Assembly: GCA_964545715.1 (NCBI GenBank)
Contig: CAZJHX010000199.1
Location: 1 to 17,060 of the forward strand
DNA: 17,060 nt
DNA from: CAZJHX01 sp964545715
Lineage (GTDB): Bacteria > Myxococcota_A > UBA9042 > GCA-2863065
Reading direction: 5' to 3'
Shown here: positions 7,497 through 14,295 of the stretch, piece by piece
Layout of the letters: each line of letters opens with the position of its first letter
Position numbering within the stretch: the first letter of the stretch is position 1
Made by a program: the position numbers and the translations under genes
The notes under the pieces: model-generated
What the model was told of the DNA's origin: nothing
Seen by the model: only the letters and a program-made list of their open reading frames with translations
The model's database searches: none

Positions 7497-8474
7497 ATGA
7501 AGGCGATCCTCTCGACGCGCTACGGGCCGCCCGAGACGCTCGCGCTGGCGGAAACGCCAAAACCCGAACCAGGCGCCGGTGAGGTGCTGGTGCGGGTACG
7601 CGCCGCGGCGGTCAACGACTGGGATTGGTGCAGCGTGCGCGGCAAGCCGTACATCTATCGGCTGATGATGGGGCTGGTCAGGCCGAAGGTCTCCATTCTC
7701 GGCGCGGAGATAGCAGGGACCGTCGAGGCGGTCGGCGAGGGCGCCGCGCGGTTTCAGCCGGGCGACGACGTCTACGGAGACATCTCCGAGGCCGGGTTTG
7801 GGGGCTTCGCTGAGTACGTGTCGGTGCGTGAGGACGCCGTGGTGGCCAAGCCGGCCGGGCTGAGCTTTGAACAGGCGGTCGCGATCCCGCACGCCGCCGG
7901 GCTGGCCCTGCAGGGGCTGATAGACGTTGGGCGACTTCAACCGGGCGAGCGCGTGCTTATCAATGGCGCGGGCGGCGGCGTTGGCGCGCTGGCGGCGCAG
8001 ATCGCAAAGCACCGCGGCGCCGCCGAGGTGACCGGCGTCGACAGCGGGGCAAAGCTGGACTCCATGCGCGCCGTCGGGTTTGACCACGTGATCGACTACA
8101 CCCGCCAGGACTTCACCCAAAATGGGCAGCGCTACGACCTGATCGTGGACACGAAGACCAACCGCTCGGCGTTTCGCTACCTGCGCTCGCTCGAGGCGGG
8201 CGGACGCTACGTGACGGTGGGCGGCCACCTGCCGCGGCTGCTTCAGATCGTGTGTGTGGCGCCGCTGGTACGCCGCTTTACCGGCAAGGAGCTGCGGGTC
8301 GTTGCGCTGAAGCCCAACAAAGACCTGCACCTGATCAGCGACCTGGTTGAAGGCGACGGGCTCAAGCTCGTCATCGACGGACCGTACCCGCTGAGCGATG
8401 TGCCTGAGGCCGTTCGGCGCTTCGGCGAGGCCGCCCACCTGGGCAAGGTCGTCATCACGGTGGGGACACGCTGA
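7497..8474 (+). CDS. NAD(P)-dependent MDR-family alcohol dehydrogenase / quinone oxidoreductase-like protein
   Basis: This 325-residue protein has the two-domain medium-chain dehydrogenase/reductase layout. The GroES-like N-terminal domain contains the typical MKAILSTRYGPPETL start and LGAEIAGTVEAVGEGAARFQPGDDVYG (residues 68-94). The Rossmann domain has the nucleotide-binding GAGGGVG (157-163). The cysteine and histidine ligands of zinc-dependent ADHs are absent, which places it with the zinc-independent quinone oxidoreductase/enoyl-reductase-like branch. Such enzymes reduce C=C or carbonyl groups of quinones, enones or lipid-derived aldehydes with NADPH; the substrate cannot be read from the sequence. 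Length is normal for the family and the gene appears intact. ATG 7497 is the only start, because the frame is closed upstream by a TAG at 7452 and has no other start codon. No clear ribosome binding site precedes it. It is divergent from the kinase, with 121 bp between starts. Confidence 0.95.
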   Translation: MKAILSTRYGPPETLALAETPKPEPGAGEVLVRVRAAAVNDWDWCSVRGKPYIYRLMMGLVRPKVSILGAEIAGTVEAVGEGAARFQPGDDVYGDISEAGFGGFAEYVSVREDAVVAKPAGLSFEQAVAIPHAAGLALQGLIDVGRLQPGERVLINGAGGGVGALAAQIAKHRGAAEVTGVDSGAKLDSMRAVGFDHVIDYTRQDFTQNGQRYDLIVDTKTNRSAFRYLRSLEAGGRYVTVGGHLPRLLQIVCVAPLVRRFTGKELRVVALKPNKDLHLISDLVEGDGLKLVIDGPYPLSDVPEAVRRFGEAAHLGKVVITVGTR

Positions 8475-8476
8475 CA

Positions 8477-8662
8477 TTGACGACATCCGTGTGCTGCAGG
8501 AAGCGCGACCACGCGTGGTACTGTGCCGTGATGAGCCACGAGCGGTATCTGCACCGCGGCCGGATCGTCAGCGAGTCGTACTGGCAGGGGTGGGACAAGC
8601 ACTCTTCGCACGTCATCTTCTCGGCGACAAAGACCGTGATCGCGGTGCTGCTTGGCCTGGCA
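8477..8662 (+). pseudogene. Fragment of a serine beta-lactamase-family hydrolase (SxxK region only)
   Basis: This frame carries YLHRGRIVSESYWQGWDKHSSHVIFSATKTVIAVLLGLA, written here in the family order: a (H)RGxIVxExYW strand, then the nucleophile motif S-A-T-K (8621-8632) at the start of a hydrophobic helix. This is characteristic of class C beta-lactamase-fold esterases and 6-aminohexanoate-dimer hydrolase-like (beta-lactamase domain) proteins. After LLGLA the similarity ends, and no YxN or later motif is present, so only about 60 of an expected 350-400 residues remain. It starts three bases after the oxidoreductase stop codon and has no signal peptide or ribosome binding site. It is probably the relic of a deletion. 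The assignment is from motif recognition alone. Confidence 0.55.
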
Positions 8663-8765
8663 CCAGGGCCGCGTTGTTGGTTTTCATGTCTGTCCTCCAC
8701 CGCCACGCGAATCGTACGGGTTTTCCGGCGTCAATGCGCGATTGAATGCGTCGTCAGAGAGGAAC

Positions 8766-8794
8766 TTTGTAGTCGGGTCACGCACGTGTAGGCT
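8766..8794 (+). promoter_or_regulatory. Candidate promoter of the nucleotidyltransferase gene, nearly leaderless
   Basis: TTTGTA (8766-8771) and TAGGCT (8789-8794) are 17 bp apart. The -10 element ends 7 nt before ATG 8802. There is no Shine-Dalgarno motif between them, so initiation would give a leaderless or almost leaderless transcript. The -35 match is weak. Confidence 0.4.
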
Positions 8795-8801
8795 GCTACC
8801 C

Positions 8802-9281
8802 ATGAGCAACCTGCTCGACGAGAGCTTGCGCGTAATCCAGGCGCTAAACGCGGAGGGCGTGGAGTACATCGTCGTAGGCGGTGTCGCCATGAATGTTCAC
8901 GGCCTGTTGCGAGCTACCGAGGATCTGGATCTCTTCATCCGCCCAACCCCCGACAACGTCTCGCGGTTGAAGCGCAGCTTGCGCGCTGTCTGGGACGATC
9001 CGAGCATCGACGAGGTCTCCGCCGAGGACCTGTGCGGCGATTATCCGGCGGTTCGTTACGGTCCTCCACAGGGAGATTTGTACCTGGACATCCTCACGCG
9101 CCTCGGTGAGTTCGCGGAGTATGCGCAGCTTGACTTTGAAGTGATCCGCGTTGGGGGAGTGGATGTGCGCGTCGCTACTCCCGGCACCCTGGTCTGGATG
9201 AAGCGCGGTACCGTTCGCGCCATCGACCACAGCGACGCACGCCGCCTCCAAGAGGCGTTTGACCTGGATATCGAGGAGTAA
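8802..9281 (+). CDS. Nucleotidyltransferase-fold protein (AbiEii/MNT-like, DUF6036-type)
   Basis: The 159-residue protein has the minimal nucleotidyltransferase signature: VVGGVAMNVHG (residues 24-34), then R37-x-T39 and the metal-binding pair D41-L-D43, with a third acidic candidate at D92 or D96 (GDLYLDIL). The C-terminal LVWMKRGTVRAIDHSDARRLQEA (130-152) corresponds to the MKRxxxRxKDxxDxxxL segment of AbiEii/MNT-like proteins. Relatives transfer nucleotides to proteins or tRNA and serve as toxin or antitoxin components, but many are uncharacterised. ATG 8802 is chosen over the longer frame from 8652, because the first 50 residues of that frame are low-quality sequence and homology begins at MSNLLDE. 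The stop codon is followed after 4 nt by the start of the small gene at 9286, so the two form an operon. Role as part of a toxin-antitoxin or defence pair is an inference. Confidence 0.88.
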   Translation: MSNLLDESLRVIQALNAEGVEYIVVGGVAMNVHGLLRATEDLDLFIRPTPDNVSRLKRSLRAVWDDPSIDEVSAEDLCGDYPAVRYGPPQGDLYLDILTRLGEFAEYAQLDFEVIRVGGVDVRVATPGTLVWMKRGTVRAIDHSDARRLQEAFDLDIEE

Positions 9282-9285
9282 TCGG

Positions 9286-9546
9286 GTGAGCTTGAGCAAG
9301 TATCGGGACGCAGTCGACATGCCGCCGCCCCCTCGCGTGCAGGGAGCGGATCTGGCTGATAGAATCCGGGCGTTATGGGCCCGCGCGTTCGCCTTCTGCC
9401 CACTCGATCCACCACGCGGAGTTCAACGGTTTCGCTCCATCGAAGAGGCGGGGGCGGCGCGTGATCGGGCCACCACGCTGAGAATGCGTCAACTGCGGGA
9501 GACCCGGCAGGCCGAACGGACGTCGCGGTCGACGGCCGGCTCCTGA
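9286..9546 (+). CDS. Small hypothetical protein, operon partner of the nucleotidyltransferase
   Basis: GTG 9286 is preceded by GAGGAG at 9273-9278, which overlaps the end of the upstream gene, with 7 nt spacing; this supports the start and translational coupling. The 86-residue product has a central PPRGVQRFRSIEEAGAARD motif (about residues 46-64) followed by a basic, Arg-rich helix. I recall similar short proteins with an RGVxRxRSIEEAxxxR motif beside nucleotidyltransferase genes, but no function is established to my knowledge. It has no RX4-6H motif, so it is not a HEPN partner of the MNT type. It may act as an antitoxin or adaptor; that is only inference from pairing. A large inverted repeat straddles its stop codon. 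Confidence 0.72.
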   Translation: MSLSKYRDAVDMPPPPRVQGADLADRIRALWARAFAFCPLDPPRGVQRFRSIEEAGAARDRATTLRMRQLRETRQAERTSRSTAGS

Positions 9547-9587
9547 CACCTGGCGGGTGAGCTGCCGAGCGCCGGACCGTGTCAGGA
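9541..9587 (+). terminator. Inverted repeat straddling the stop of the small operon gene; possible terminator
   Basis: Arms TCCTGACAC (9541-9549) and GTGTCAGGA (9579-9587) are perfectly complementary over 9 bp, and a nested GGCG/CGCC pair (9552-9555 with 9570-9573) can form inside. The stop codon TGA lies within the left arm. There is no U-tract, so this is not a classic intrinsic terminator. It could equally be a regulatory site upstream of the next gene. Confidence 0.4.
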
Positions 9588-9618
9588 ATAGGGTCCCGAG
9601 GTTGGGGGTATACCTCAT

Positions 9619-11010
9619 GTGACCGGTGACAGCGCAGCCGCGACGGGCCGCTCTCCGACGAGGGCGCTCGCATCCAGAGAGTCCCGCTTCAACCGACTGG
9701 GGGCGCTGTCGAGCGCCGCGTTCTGGCTGGCGGGCGCTGCGGTCATTGTCTTGCTGGATACAACTCTACAACTCGCCGGGACAGCGACGACGGTGCTGCA
9801 CACGCTCGGCACCGTCGCGTCCGCATTGCTTCCGCGCGTGATCCTGCCGCGCATGCCCACCTACCGTGTTGCCGAGGCCGTAGCCCGGTCCGGGGCTCAG
9901 TTTGAGCTGACCGCCTGCGGTGGCGACGCGGTGGCTGTGAGCGAGGATGTCGCCGACGAGTTTCGTGGCTTTGTCGGCGGTCGGTGGCAGGCCATCAAGG
10001 CGCTTACCGGGCGGCCCCCCGGTCTCGAGGACCTGTCGGCGCCCCAGGCGCACCAGCGGTCGGCTGAGCAGGAGGATCGGATCAACCGCCTCGGCAGGGC
10101 GATCTGCGCTGTGGTGTGGGTGGCGGGCGGAGTCGCTGTGATCAGCCACGGAGGGCGTGGGGACGTGACCGTGCCGATGCTCCTGCGCTGGTACGTGAGC
10201 GCCGTGATCGTCTCAGCGTTTGTGCCCCGCTTCCTGATCCGAAAGATCGGCGATCTACGTGACCGTGGCGCTATCGCCGCGCTGGCCCTGACATACGGCC
10301 TGACGACCGACTCTGTGAGCAGCCCGGGCGAGCGCGTTCACGGCGCCTGGGGCGTCACCGACGACACGCCGTGGTGCATCATGCAGCGCAAGAGCACGGC
10401 CGATTGGAAGTCCACCCACATGTTCTTTGCCGCGCCCTGTCCCATCGACACCCACGGCCGGTGGCGCCCACGCGCCTCGCTGCTGACCCGCAAGCGCGGC
10501 GGCCGATTTGAGCTGCCCGATGCGCCGCTCATGGGCTTTGCGGACATCGAGGGCCCCGTCGATGCGGACGACCTCCAGCACCCGCGCCTGCTCGCACTGA
10601 TGGACGGCGCCGCGCAACGCGCCATCATCGAGTTGGTGCTTCGAGACGTTGTGCTGCAGCTGCGCGATGGCCGGTTGGAGGCCTTCTTCAACACGATCCA
10701 GCAGGAGCCGAGCGACCTGGAAGAGGCCGTGACCGAGCTGCTGGAGCTGCGCACGCATCTCCTCACCGCCGCCGCCGCGCCCCTGCCCGAGCGCCTGCTG
10801 CACCTGGTGCTGAACGCCGATGAAGCGCAGCGACACCAGTGCCTTGCCGCATTGCGCCGCCACTTCCCCGGCTCCAGCGAGCTGGAGCGCGCCGAGCACC
10901 TGCTGCGGTATGGCGCCTCAGGCCATCTCTCGCTGGCCGATGACGCCGGGGGTGAGCTCAGCGTCGCTCATGACGCGGGGGCGCTGCAGTTGGTGCCCAA
11001 GGGGACCTGA
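9619..11010 (+). CDS. Hypothetical membrane protein with internally duplicated two-helix module
   Basis: The 463-residue protein is not one I recognise. Its first half holds two copies of a similar unit. Residues 20-80 contain RESRFNRLGALSSAAFWLAGAA, then a second hydrophobic segment ending SALLPRVILPR. Residues 150-210 contain QEDRINRLGRAICAVVWVAGGV, then a second segment ending SAFVPRFLIRK. Each unit gives two predicted membrane segments, four in all. The remaining 250 residues are soluble, with mixed hydrophobic strands (about 240-330) and a charged helical tail (340-440). Start GTG 9619 is the only option near the end of the intergenic region, since the overlapping ATG runs directly into TGA. 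A TATACC hexamer lies 4 nt before it, so the start or the promoter is uncertain. An inverted repeat follows the stop codon. The codon use and clean frame indicate a real gene; function unknown. Confidence 0.85.
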   Translation: MTGDSAAATGRSPTRALASRESRFNRLGALSSAAFWLAGAAVIVLLDTTLQLAGTATTVLHTLGTVASALLPRVILPRMPTYRVAEAVARSGAQFELTACGGDAVAVSEDVADEFRGFVGGRWQAIKALTGRPPGLEDLSAPQAHQRSAEQEDRINRLGRAICAVVWVAGGVAVISHGGRGDVTVPMLLRWYVSAVIVSAFVPRFLIRKIGDLRDRGAIAALALTYGLTTDSVSSPGERVHGAWGVTDDTPWCIMQRKSTADWKSTHMFFAAPCPIDTHGRWRPRASLLTRKRGGRFELPDAPLMGFADIEGPVDADDLQHPRLLALMDGAAQRAIIELVLRDVVLQLRDGRLEAFFNTIQQEPSDLEEAVTELLELRTHLLTAAAAPLPERLLHLVLNADEAQRHQCLAALRRHFPGSSELERAEHLLRYGASGHLSLADDAGGELSVAHDAGALQLVPKGT

Positions 11011-11017
11011 ACCCTCG

Positions 11018-11066
11018 GTTTGACCGATATGCGCGCCGCCGACCTGTGGCAGTCTGCCGGTCAAAC
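11018..11066 (+). terminator. Inverted repeat after the membrane protein gene; possible terminator or operator
   Basis: GTTTGACCG (11018-11026) and CGGTCAAAC (11058-11066) form a perfect 9-bp dyad with a 31-nt loop, beginning 8 bases after the stop codon at 11010. No T-run follows. The right arm ends 5 bases before the GGAGGG ribosome binding site of the next gene, so it could also control that gene. Confidence 0.4.
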
Positions 11067-11085
11067 GACATGGAGGGTGGGCGAC

Positions 11086-11895
11086 GTGAACTCGTATTGG
11101 ATTCGTGTGTTGTGGGTGGGTGCGGTGCTGTTTCCCATGTGCGGGCTGGCCCTGCCTGCGCCGATGAGCGCGGAGGATTTGGAGGCGGCATCGGACCTGA
11201 TCGTGGAGGGCGAGGTGGTGGCCGTCGAGTGTCTGGGCACCAGCAGCGTTCCCGACGAGAAGGACGTCACGAGCTATCTCGCCCAGCTGAAGGCGCTGAG
11301 CGTAACGAAGGGCGATTCGCCCGAGTCCTTTTACATCGACTTTGACGTGGTCGTGTTGCACGGCGCCCCGGAGCTGTGCGCGTGGAGTGAGCAGGAACAT
11401 CCCGTGGGACAGGTCGGCTCCTACCATCTTGAAGCCGTCGACGGGAGCGATGCACTCTACGCATCGGTCTCGTGGAACGCGTTTGAGGAGACGCAGGCCG
11501 GGTCAGATGAGTTGCCCGCCTGTGGCGCGGAGGACACGGGCGAGACCGGCGACACGGGAGACACCGCTGATACGGGCAGCGCCGCCGGCACGGACGACAC
11601 AGTTGGCACGGGCGAAACCCCTGACACCGGCGGCACAGAGGACACCGCCGGGACGGGCGACGTCGCCGAGGATCCAATCGACACGACAGACACCACCGCC
11701 TCGACCGGGCCTGAAGGGACCGGAGTGGATCCCGCGGCCGACGCGGGTGGCGCCGGCGGCTCGGCCGGCGACAGTGACAGCTCCGGCTGCGCCGCCGCTC
11801 CAGCGGGCAGCCGAGGCGTTCCCTGGTTCACAGGGACCCTTCTCCTACTGGTCTGTTGGACGATGAGGCGAGTCGTCAAGCCGACCAGTTGCTGA
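11086..11895 (+). CDS. Secreted protein with Asp/Thr/Gly-rich linker and C-terminal MYXO-CTERM-type sorting tail
   Basis: GTG 11086 is preceded by GGAGGG (11072-11077) at 8 nt, and gives a 269-residue precursor. Residues 1-24 form a signal peptide (basic n-region, hydrophobic core, cleavage near CGLA). Residues 27-147 are a compact domain with a VVAVECLG strand and three cysteines, of no family I know. Its opening, SDLIVEGEVVAVEC, resembles the small secreted domains that begin with a transport- or exposure-type phrase in myxobacterial lineages. Residues 148-232 are a low-complexity linker built from D-T-G repeats, typical of cell-wall or outer-surface spacers. The tail has Gly-Cys (234-235), Pro-Trp-Phe, a hydrophobic stretch of about 12 residues and Arg-Arg, which suggests export followed by sorting to the outer surface. 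The same tail occurs in the gene ending at 2841. Role otherwise unknown. Confidence 0.85.
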   Translation: MNSYWIRVLWVGAVLFPMCGLALPAPMSAEDLEAASDLIVEGEVVAVECLGTSSVPDEKDVTSYLAQLKALSVTKGDSPESFYIDFDVVVLHGAPELCAWSEQEHPVGQVGSYHLEAVDGSDALYASVSWNAFEETQAGSDELPACGAEDTGETGDTGDTADTGSAAGTDDTVGTGETPDTGGTEDTAGTGDVAEDPIDTTDTTASTGPEGTGVDPAADAGGAGGSAGDSDSSGCAAAPAGSRGVPWFTGTLLLLVCWTMRRVVKPTSC

Positions 11896-11955
11896 TCCTG
11901 CGTAGTCCGCGAAACCCGTCTGCCGCCTCGTCCGTCGTGCGCGTATGCACGCACG

Positions 11956-13038
11956 ATGCTGTCAGCCCTTCTCGCCTTCATCAGGGCGATCCTCATGCCC
12001 AGGGCCGCACTGGTGATCGAAAACGCGGCGCTCCGCCAGCAGATCGGGGTCTACCCCCGCACAAACAAGCGCCCGAAGCTCGAGCCGGCAGATCGCGTTT
12101 TCTGGGTAGCGCTCCGACGAGCGTGGTCGGGTTGGGCGCGAGCGCTCGTCATGGTGAAGCCGACCACCGTGATCGGCTGGCACCGCAAGGGCTTCAGCGC
12201 CTTGTGGCGACGAAAGTGCGGGCCTGGACGACCCCGGATCCCGAGGAAGCACATCGCCTTCATCAAGCGCATCTCCACCCACCACCCAGACTGGGGCGAG
12301 GACAGGATCGCTGAGGAGCTGGTCGCCAAGTTTGGCGTCAACCACTCGGGGAGCACGATCCGCAGGTACATGGTCCCCCGACGTCCACGACCGCCCAGAG
12401 GCGACCAGCGATGGCGGACTTTCGTGAAGAACCACGCCGACGAGATGTGGTCCTGCGACTTCCTCACGCAGTACACGGCGCTGTTCACCGTCGTCTACGT
12501 CTTCGTCATCATGGAGATCGAATCTCGGCGGATCGTGCATGCTGGCGTGACCACCGCACCGACGCTGCCCTGGGTGAAGCAGCAGCTCAGGGAGGCGACG
12601 GCCTGGGACGAGACGCCGCGGTTCCTGATTCACGACAATGACGGCATCTACGGGCAGTACCGGCCTCGCCACACGGTGGAGAAGGACGGGAAGAAGCGGA
12701 GCTACCGGAGCCACCTCGACCAGTGGCTCGACGACGCCCTCGACGTCCGGGGCCTCCCGATTCCGTACGGCGCCCCGAATGCGAGCCCACACGTCGAGCG
12801 ATTGGTCCGGACGCTGCGCGAGGAGGCCCTGGACCACTTCATCTTCCTCGGCGCCGGCCACGTCCGACGCGTGCTGTCCAGGTATGTCCGCCACTACAAC
12901 GGGGGGCGCCCGTCGCAGGCGATTCACGGGATCCCAGTTCCCTATCCAGAGTTGCAGGAGCCGCCCCCGGAAGATGGGAAGCTGGTGGCATTGCCGGTGC
13001 TCGGTGGATTGATCCACGACTATCGCCTCGCGGCGTAG
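11956..13038 (+). CDS. DDE (rve integrase-core) transposase, intact
   Basis: This 360-residue transposase belongs to the IS3/IS481-like retroviral-integrase supergroup. It opens with a helical N-terminus (IENAALRQQI, residues 21-30) and a helix-turn-helix-like part including VIGWHRKGF (72-80) and DWGEDRIAEELVAKFG (112-127). The catalytic core has D168 (WSCDFL), D227 (LIHDNDG) and E281 (HVERLVRTLREEALDHF). The D227-to-E281 distance is 54 residues, against 35 in the related remnant at 15342-16125. The extra 19 residues lie in a charged segment, about 233-262. It ends in VALPVLGGLIHDYRLAA, shared with that remnant. The gene has no frameshift and looks functional. It begins 61 bp after the secreted-protein gene. 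I could not identify convincing terminal inverted repeats, so the element boundaries are unassigned. Confidence 0.93.
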   Translation: MLSALLAFIRAILMPRAALVIENAALRQQIGVYPRTNKRPKLEPADRVFWVALRRAWSGWARALVMVKPTTVIGWHRKGFSALWRRKCGPGRPRIPRKHIAFIKRISTHHPDWGEDRIAEELVAKFGVNHSGSTIRRYMVPRRPRPPRGDQRWRTFVKNHADEMWSCDFLTQYTALFTVVYVFVIMEIESRRIVHAGVTTAPTLPWVKQQLREATAWDETPRFLIHDNDGIYGQYRPRHTVEKDGKKRSYRSHLDQWLDDALDVRGLPIPYGAPNASPHVERLVRTLREEALDHFIFLGAGHVRRVLSRYVRHYNGGRPSQAIHGIPVPYPELQEPPPEDGKLVALPVLGGLIHDYRLAA

Positions 13039-13438
13039 AGATTCCGTTCTGGCTGGAGACGAGGACCGGGCAGCAGGCGCGCTGCCGGCGCTGGGTGCGC
13101 CCTGCCCGCCCCCACCGATCTCGGACCGCGACTCCAGCAAGCGATCGATCCGGTCGGGCAGGCGCGCGGACCACCTGCGGGGCCATGGGTTCGGCAGATC
13201 CGGCTCTCGAAGAGCCGAGACGGTTATTCGCGGACTAGGTCCTTTGCTCATCGCGTTGCGAGGGTTCCCAGGGTGATGGCGCGCGACCCCCACGACGACC
13301 CATCCCAGTCGAGGTCGAGCTACTGCCATTCGTGGTGCTGTTGCGCAAGAGCGTTTCGACCCCACCGTTTCTCGGCGGCTCGGTCTTGTCGGTGCGCTTT
13401 GCGTGCGCATCTCGCGTCGGGCGCGCGATGGCGGAGTC
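13039..13438. other. 400-bp stretch without a recognisable gene
   Basis: Neither strand carries a convincing coding frame between the transposase stop and the toxin stop. A small hairpin, CGGCTCT-CGA-AGAGCCG, occupies 13201-13217 but has no T-run. The first part may contain the right end of the insertion sequence. No other signal is visible. Confidence 0.6.
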
Positions 13439-13963
13439 TCACGGAGCGCTGAGCAGCGGCTGGATGGTCTTGCGGGGAAGAAACAGGTGGTTCGCCTCGT
13501 CGAGGAGCGATTGGAAGCCGTACTTCGCGTAAAAGGATCGGGCCGTCTCGTCCTTGGCATCCACTACGAATGCGGCCCAGGCGACCTCATTCGCGAGCGA
13601 TCGTGCGATCGCGTCCATCAGAAGGTGCTCTCCGAGGCCGACCCCGCGGGCACCCTCGGCAACCGCGAGGCGCCCAAGCCGAACGGCAGGAAGGGTCGGG
13701 TACCGGGGCATCTTCTTCCGAAGGCGTTCGGGAAGGAGCTCGAGGAGAACGGCGGCCATCGACAATGTGTAGAAGCCGTGTATGGCCTCCGTGACGAGGT
13801 TCTCGGCCACGAACACCGTTGCCACGTTGCGTCGGGCGTCCTGGTTGGCCTGCCGATGGAGGTAGAGGTCAAGCGCCTCGACGCCGCACCGGAACGCATT
13901 GCGGTCGTGTCGGCGTTCGAGGGGCACCACGGCATACCGCTCGTGGAGCGACTCGGACGCCAT
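13439..13963 (-). CDS. GNAT-family acetyltransferase toxin (TacT-like)
   Basis: The 174-residue protein is a GNAT acetyltransferase of the TacT/AtaT toxin class. These use acetyl-CoA to acetylate the amino group of aminoacyl-tRNA and thereby stop translation. The acetyl-CoA motif is RLGRLAVAEGARGVGLGEHLL (residues 95-115), with the Q/RxxGxG element RGVGLG at 106-111. Tyr145 in FYAKYGF corresponds to the catalytic tyrosine region of TacT. The N-terminal FRCGVEALDLYLHRQANQD (24-42) is also typical. Length is normal. ATG 13963 overlaps the antitoxin stop as TGATG (one shared base), so the two are translationally coupled. It is followed by 400 bp of apparently non-coding DNA. Intact motifs suggest an active toxin; no activity is shown by sequence alone. 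Confidence 0.95.
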   Translation of the reverse strand: MASESLHERYAVVPLERRHDRNAFRCGVEALDLYLHRQANQDARRNVATVFVAENLVTEAIHGFYTLSMAAVLLELLPERLRKKMPRYPTLPAVRLGRLAVAEGARGVGLGEHLLMDAIARSLANEVAWAAFVVDAKDETARSFYAKYGFQSLLDEANHLFLPRKTIQPLLSAP

Positions 13964-14244
13964 CAGCCTTGTCGCTCCCGGTAACGGCTTGCCGCTTCGC
14001 GGAGTGCTGGCGATGGAGCGGGCGGGTCTACGAGCGCCTCGGCGAACGCAATCTGGTCGCGGCGGGTCAGCTCCAGGACTTCGCTCTCCCGGATGACCCG
14101 ACGAGCCTCCTCGGTTGCGGTGCCGACCACGAAGTCGGTCAGGCTCCGGCCTTGCAACGCAGCAGCTCGGCTGAGGATGGCCTTCACGTCCGGAGGAACG
14201 CGAGCCTCGAGGCGCTCAGTCTTGGCGGTATTTCGAACGGACAT
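13963..14244 (-). CDS. DUF1778 ribbon-helix-helix antitoxin (TacA-like)
   Basis: This 93-residue protein has an N-terminal ribbon-helix-helix DNA-binding domain (TERLEARVPPDVKAILSRAA, residues 9-28, plus helix to about 52). The C-terminal RRDQIAFAEALVDPP...ALREAASRYRE (61-90) is the DUF1778/TacA signature that wraps the toxin and blocks its acetyl-CoA site. ATG 14244 is chosen because an excellent AGGAGG sits at 14255-14250, five bases upstream; a longer frame to 14349 would read through the promoter. It precedes the toxin and overlaps it by one base. TacA proteins repress their own operon, often with toxin as co-repressor; the dyad at 14268-14290 is the likely operator. Confidence 0.95.
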   Translation of the reverse strand: MSVRNTAKTERLEARVPPDVKAILSRAAALQGRSLTDFVVGTATEEARRVIRESEVLELTRRDQIAFAEALVDPPAPSPALREAASRYRERQG

Positions 14245-14266
14245 CGTTGCCTCCTTCTGCCGTGTC

Positions 14267-14295
14267 AGCGTACGGCTAATCGCCGTACGCGTCAA
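14267..14295 (-). promoter_or_regulatory. Promoter and operator of the TacA/TacT-like operon
   Basis: On the minus strand TTGACG (14295-14290) and TACGCT (14272-14267) are exactly 17 bp apart. The spacer and both borders are occupied by a perfect dyad: arms GCGTACGGC (14268-14276) and GCCGTACGC (14282-14290), 5-bp centre. A ribbon-helix-helix dimer of dimers bound here would block RNA polymerase directly. The start codon is 22 bp downstream of the -10, leaving room for the ribosome binding site. Confidence 0.7.

Noticed and set aside
8455..8706. 83-residue minus-strand frame over the hydrolase fragment
   Set aside because: It has no ribosome binding site or motif, while the plus strand shows the SxxK signature.
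11900..13080. Terminal inverted repeats of the intact insertion sequence
   Set aside because: A weak similarity (CTGCC plus CCTCGTC near 11922 and, inverted, near 13060) is too short and gapped to define ends; no target duplication was seen.
11962..13560. 532-residue minus-strand open frame
   Set aside because: It is antisense to the intact transposase; its composition (Arg, Pro, Ala) is that of a shadow frame and no family motif is present.
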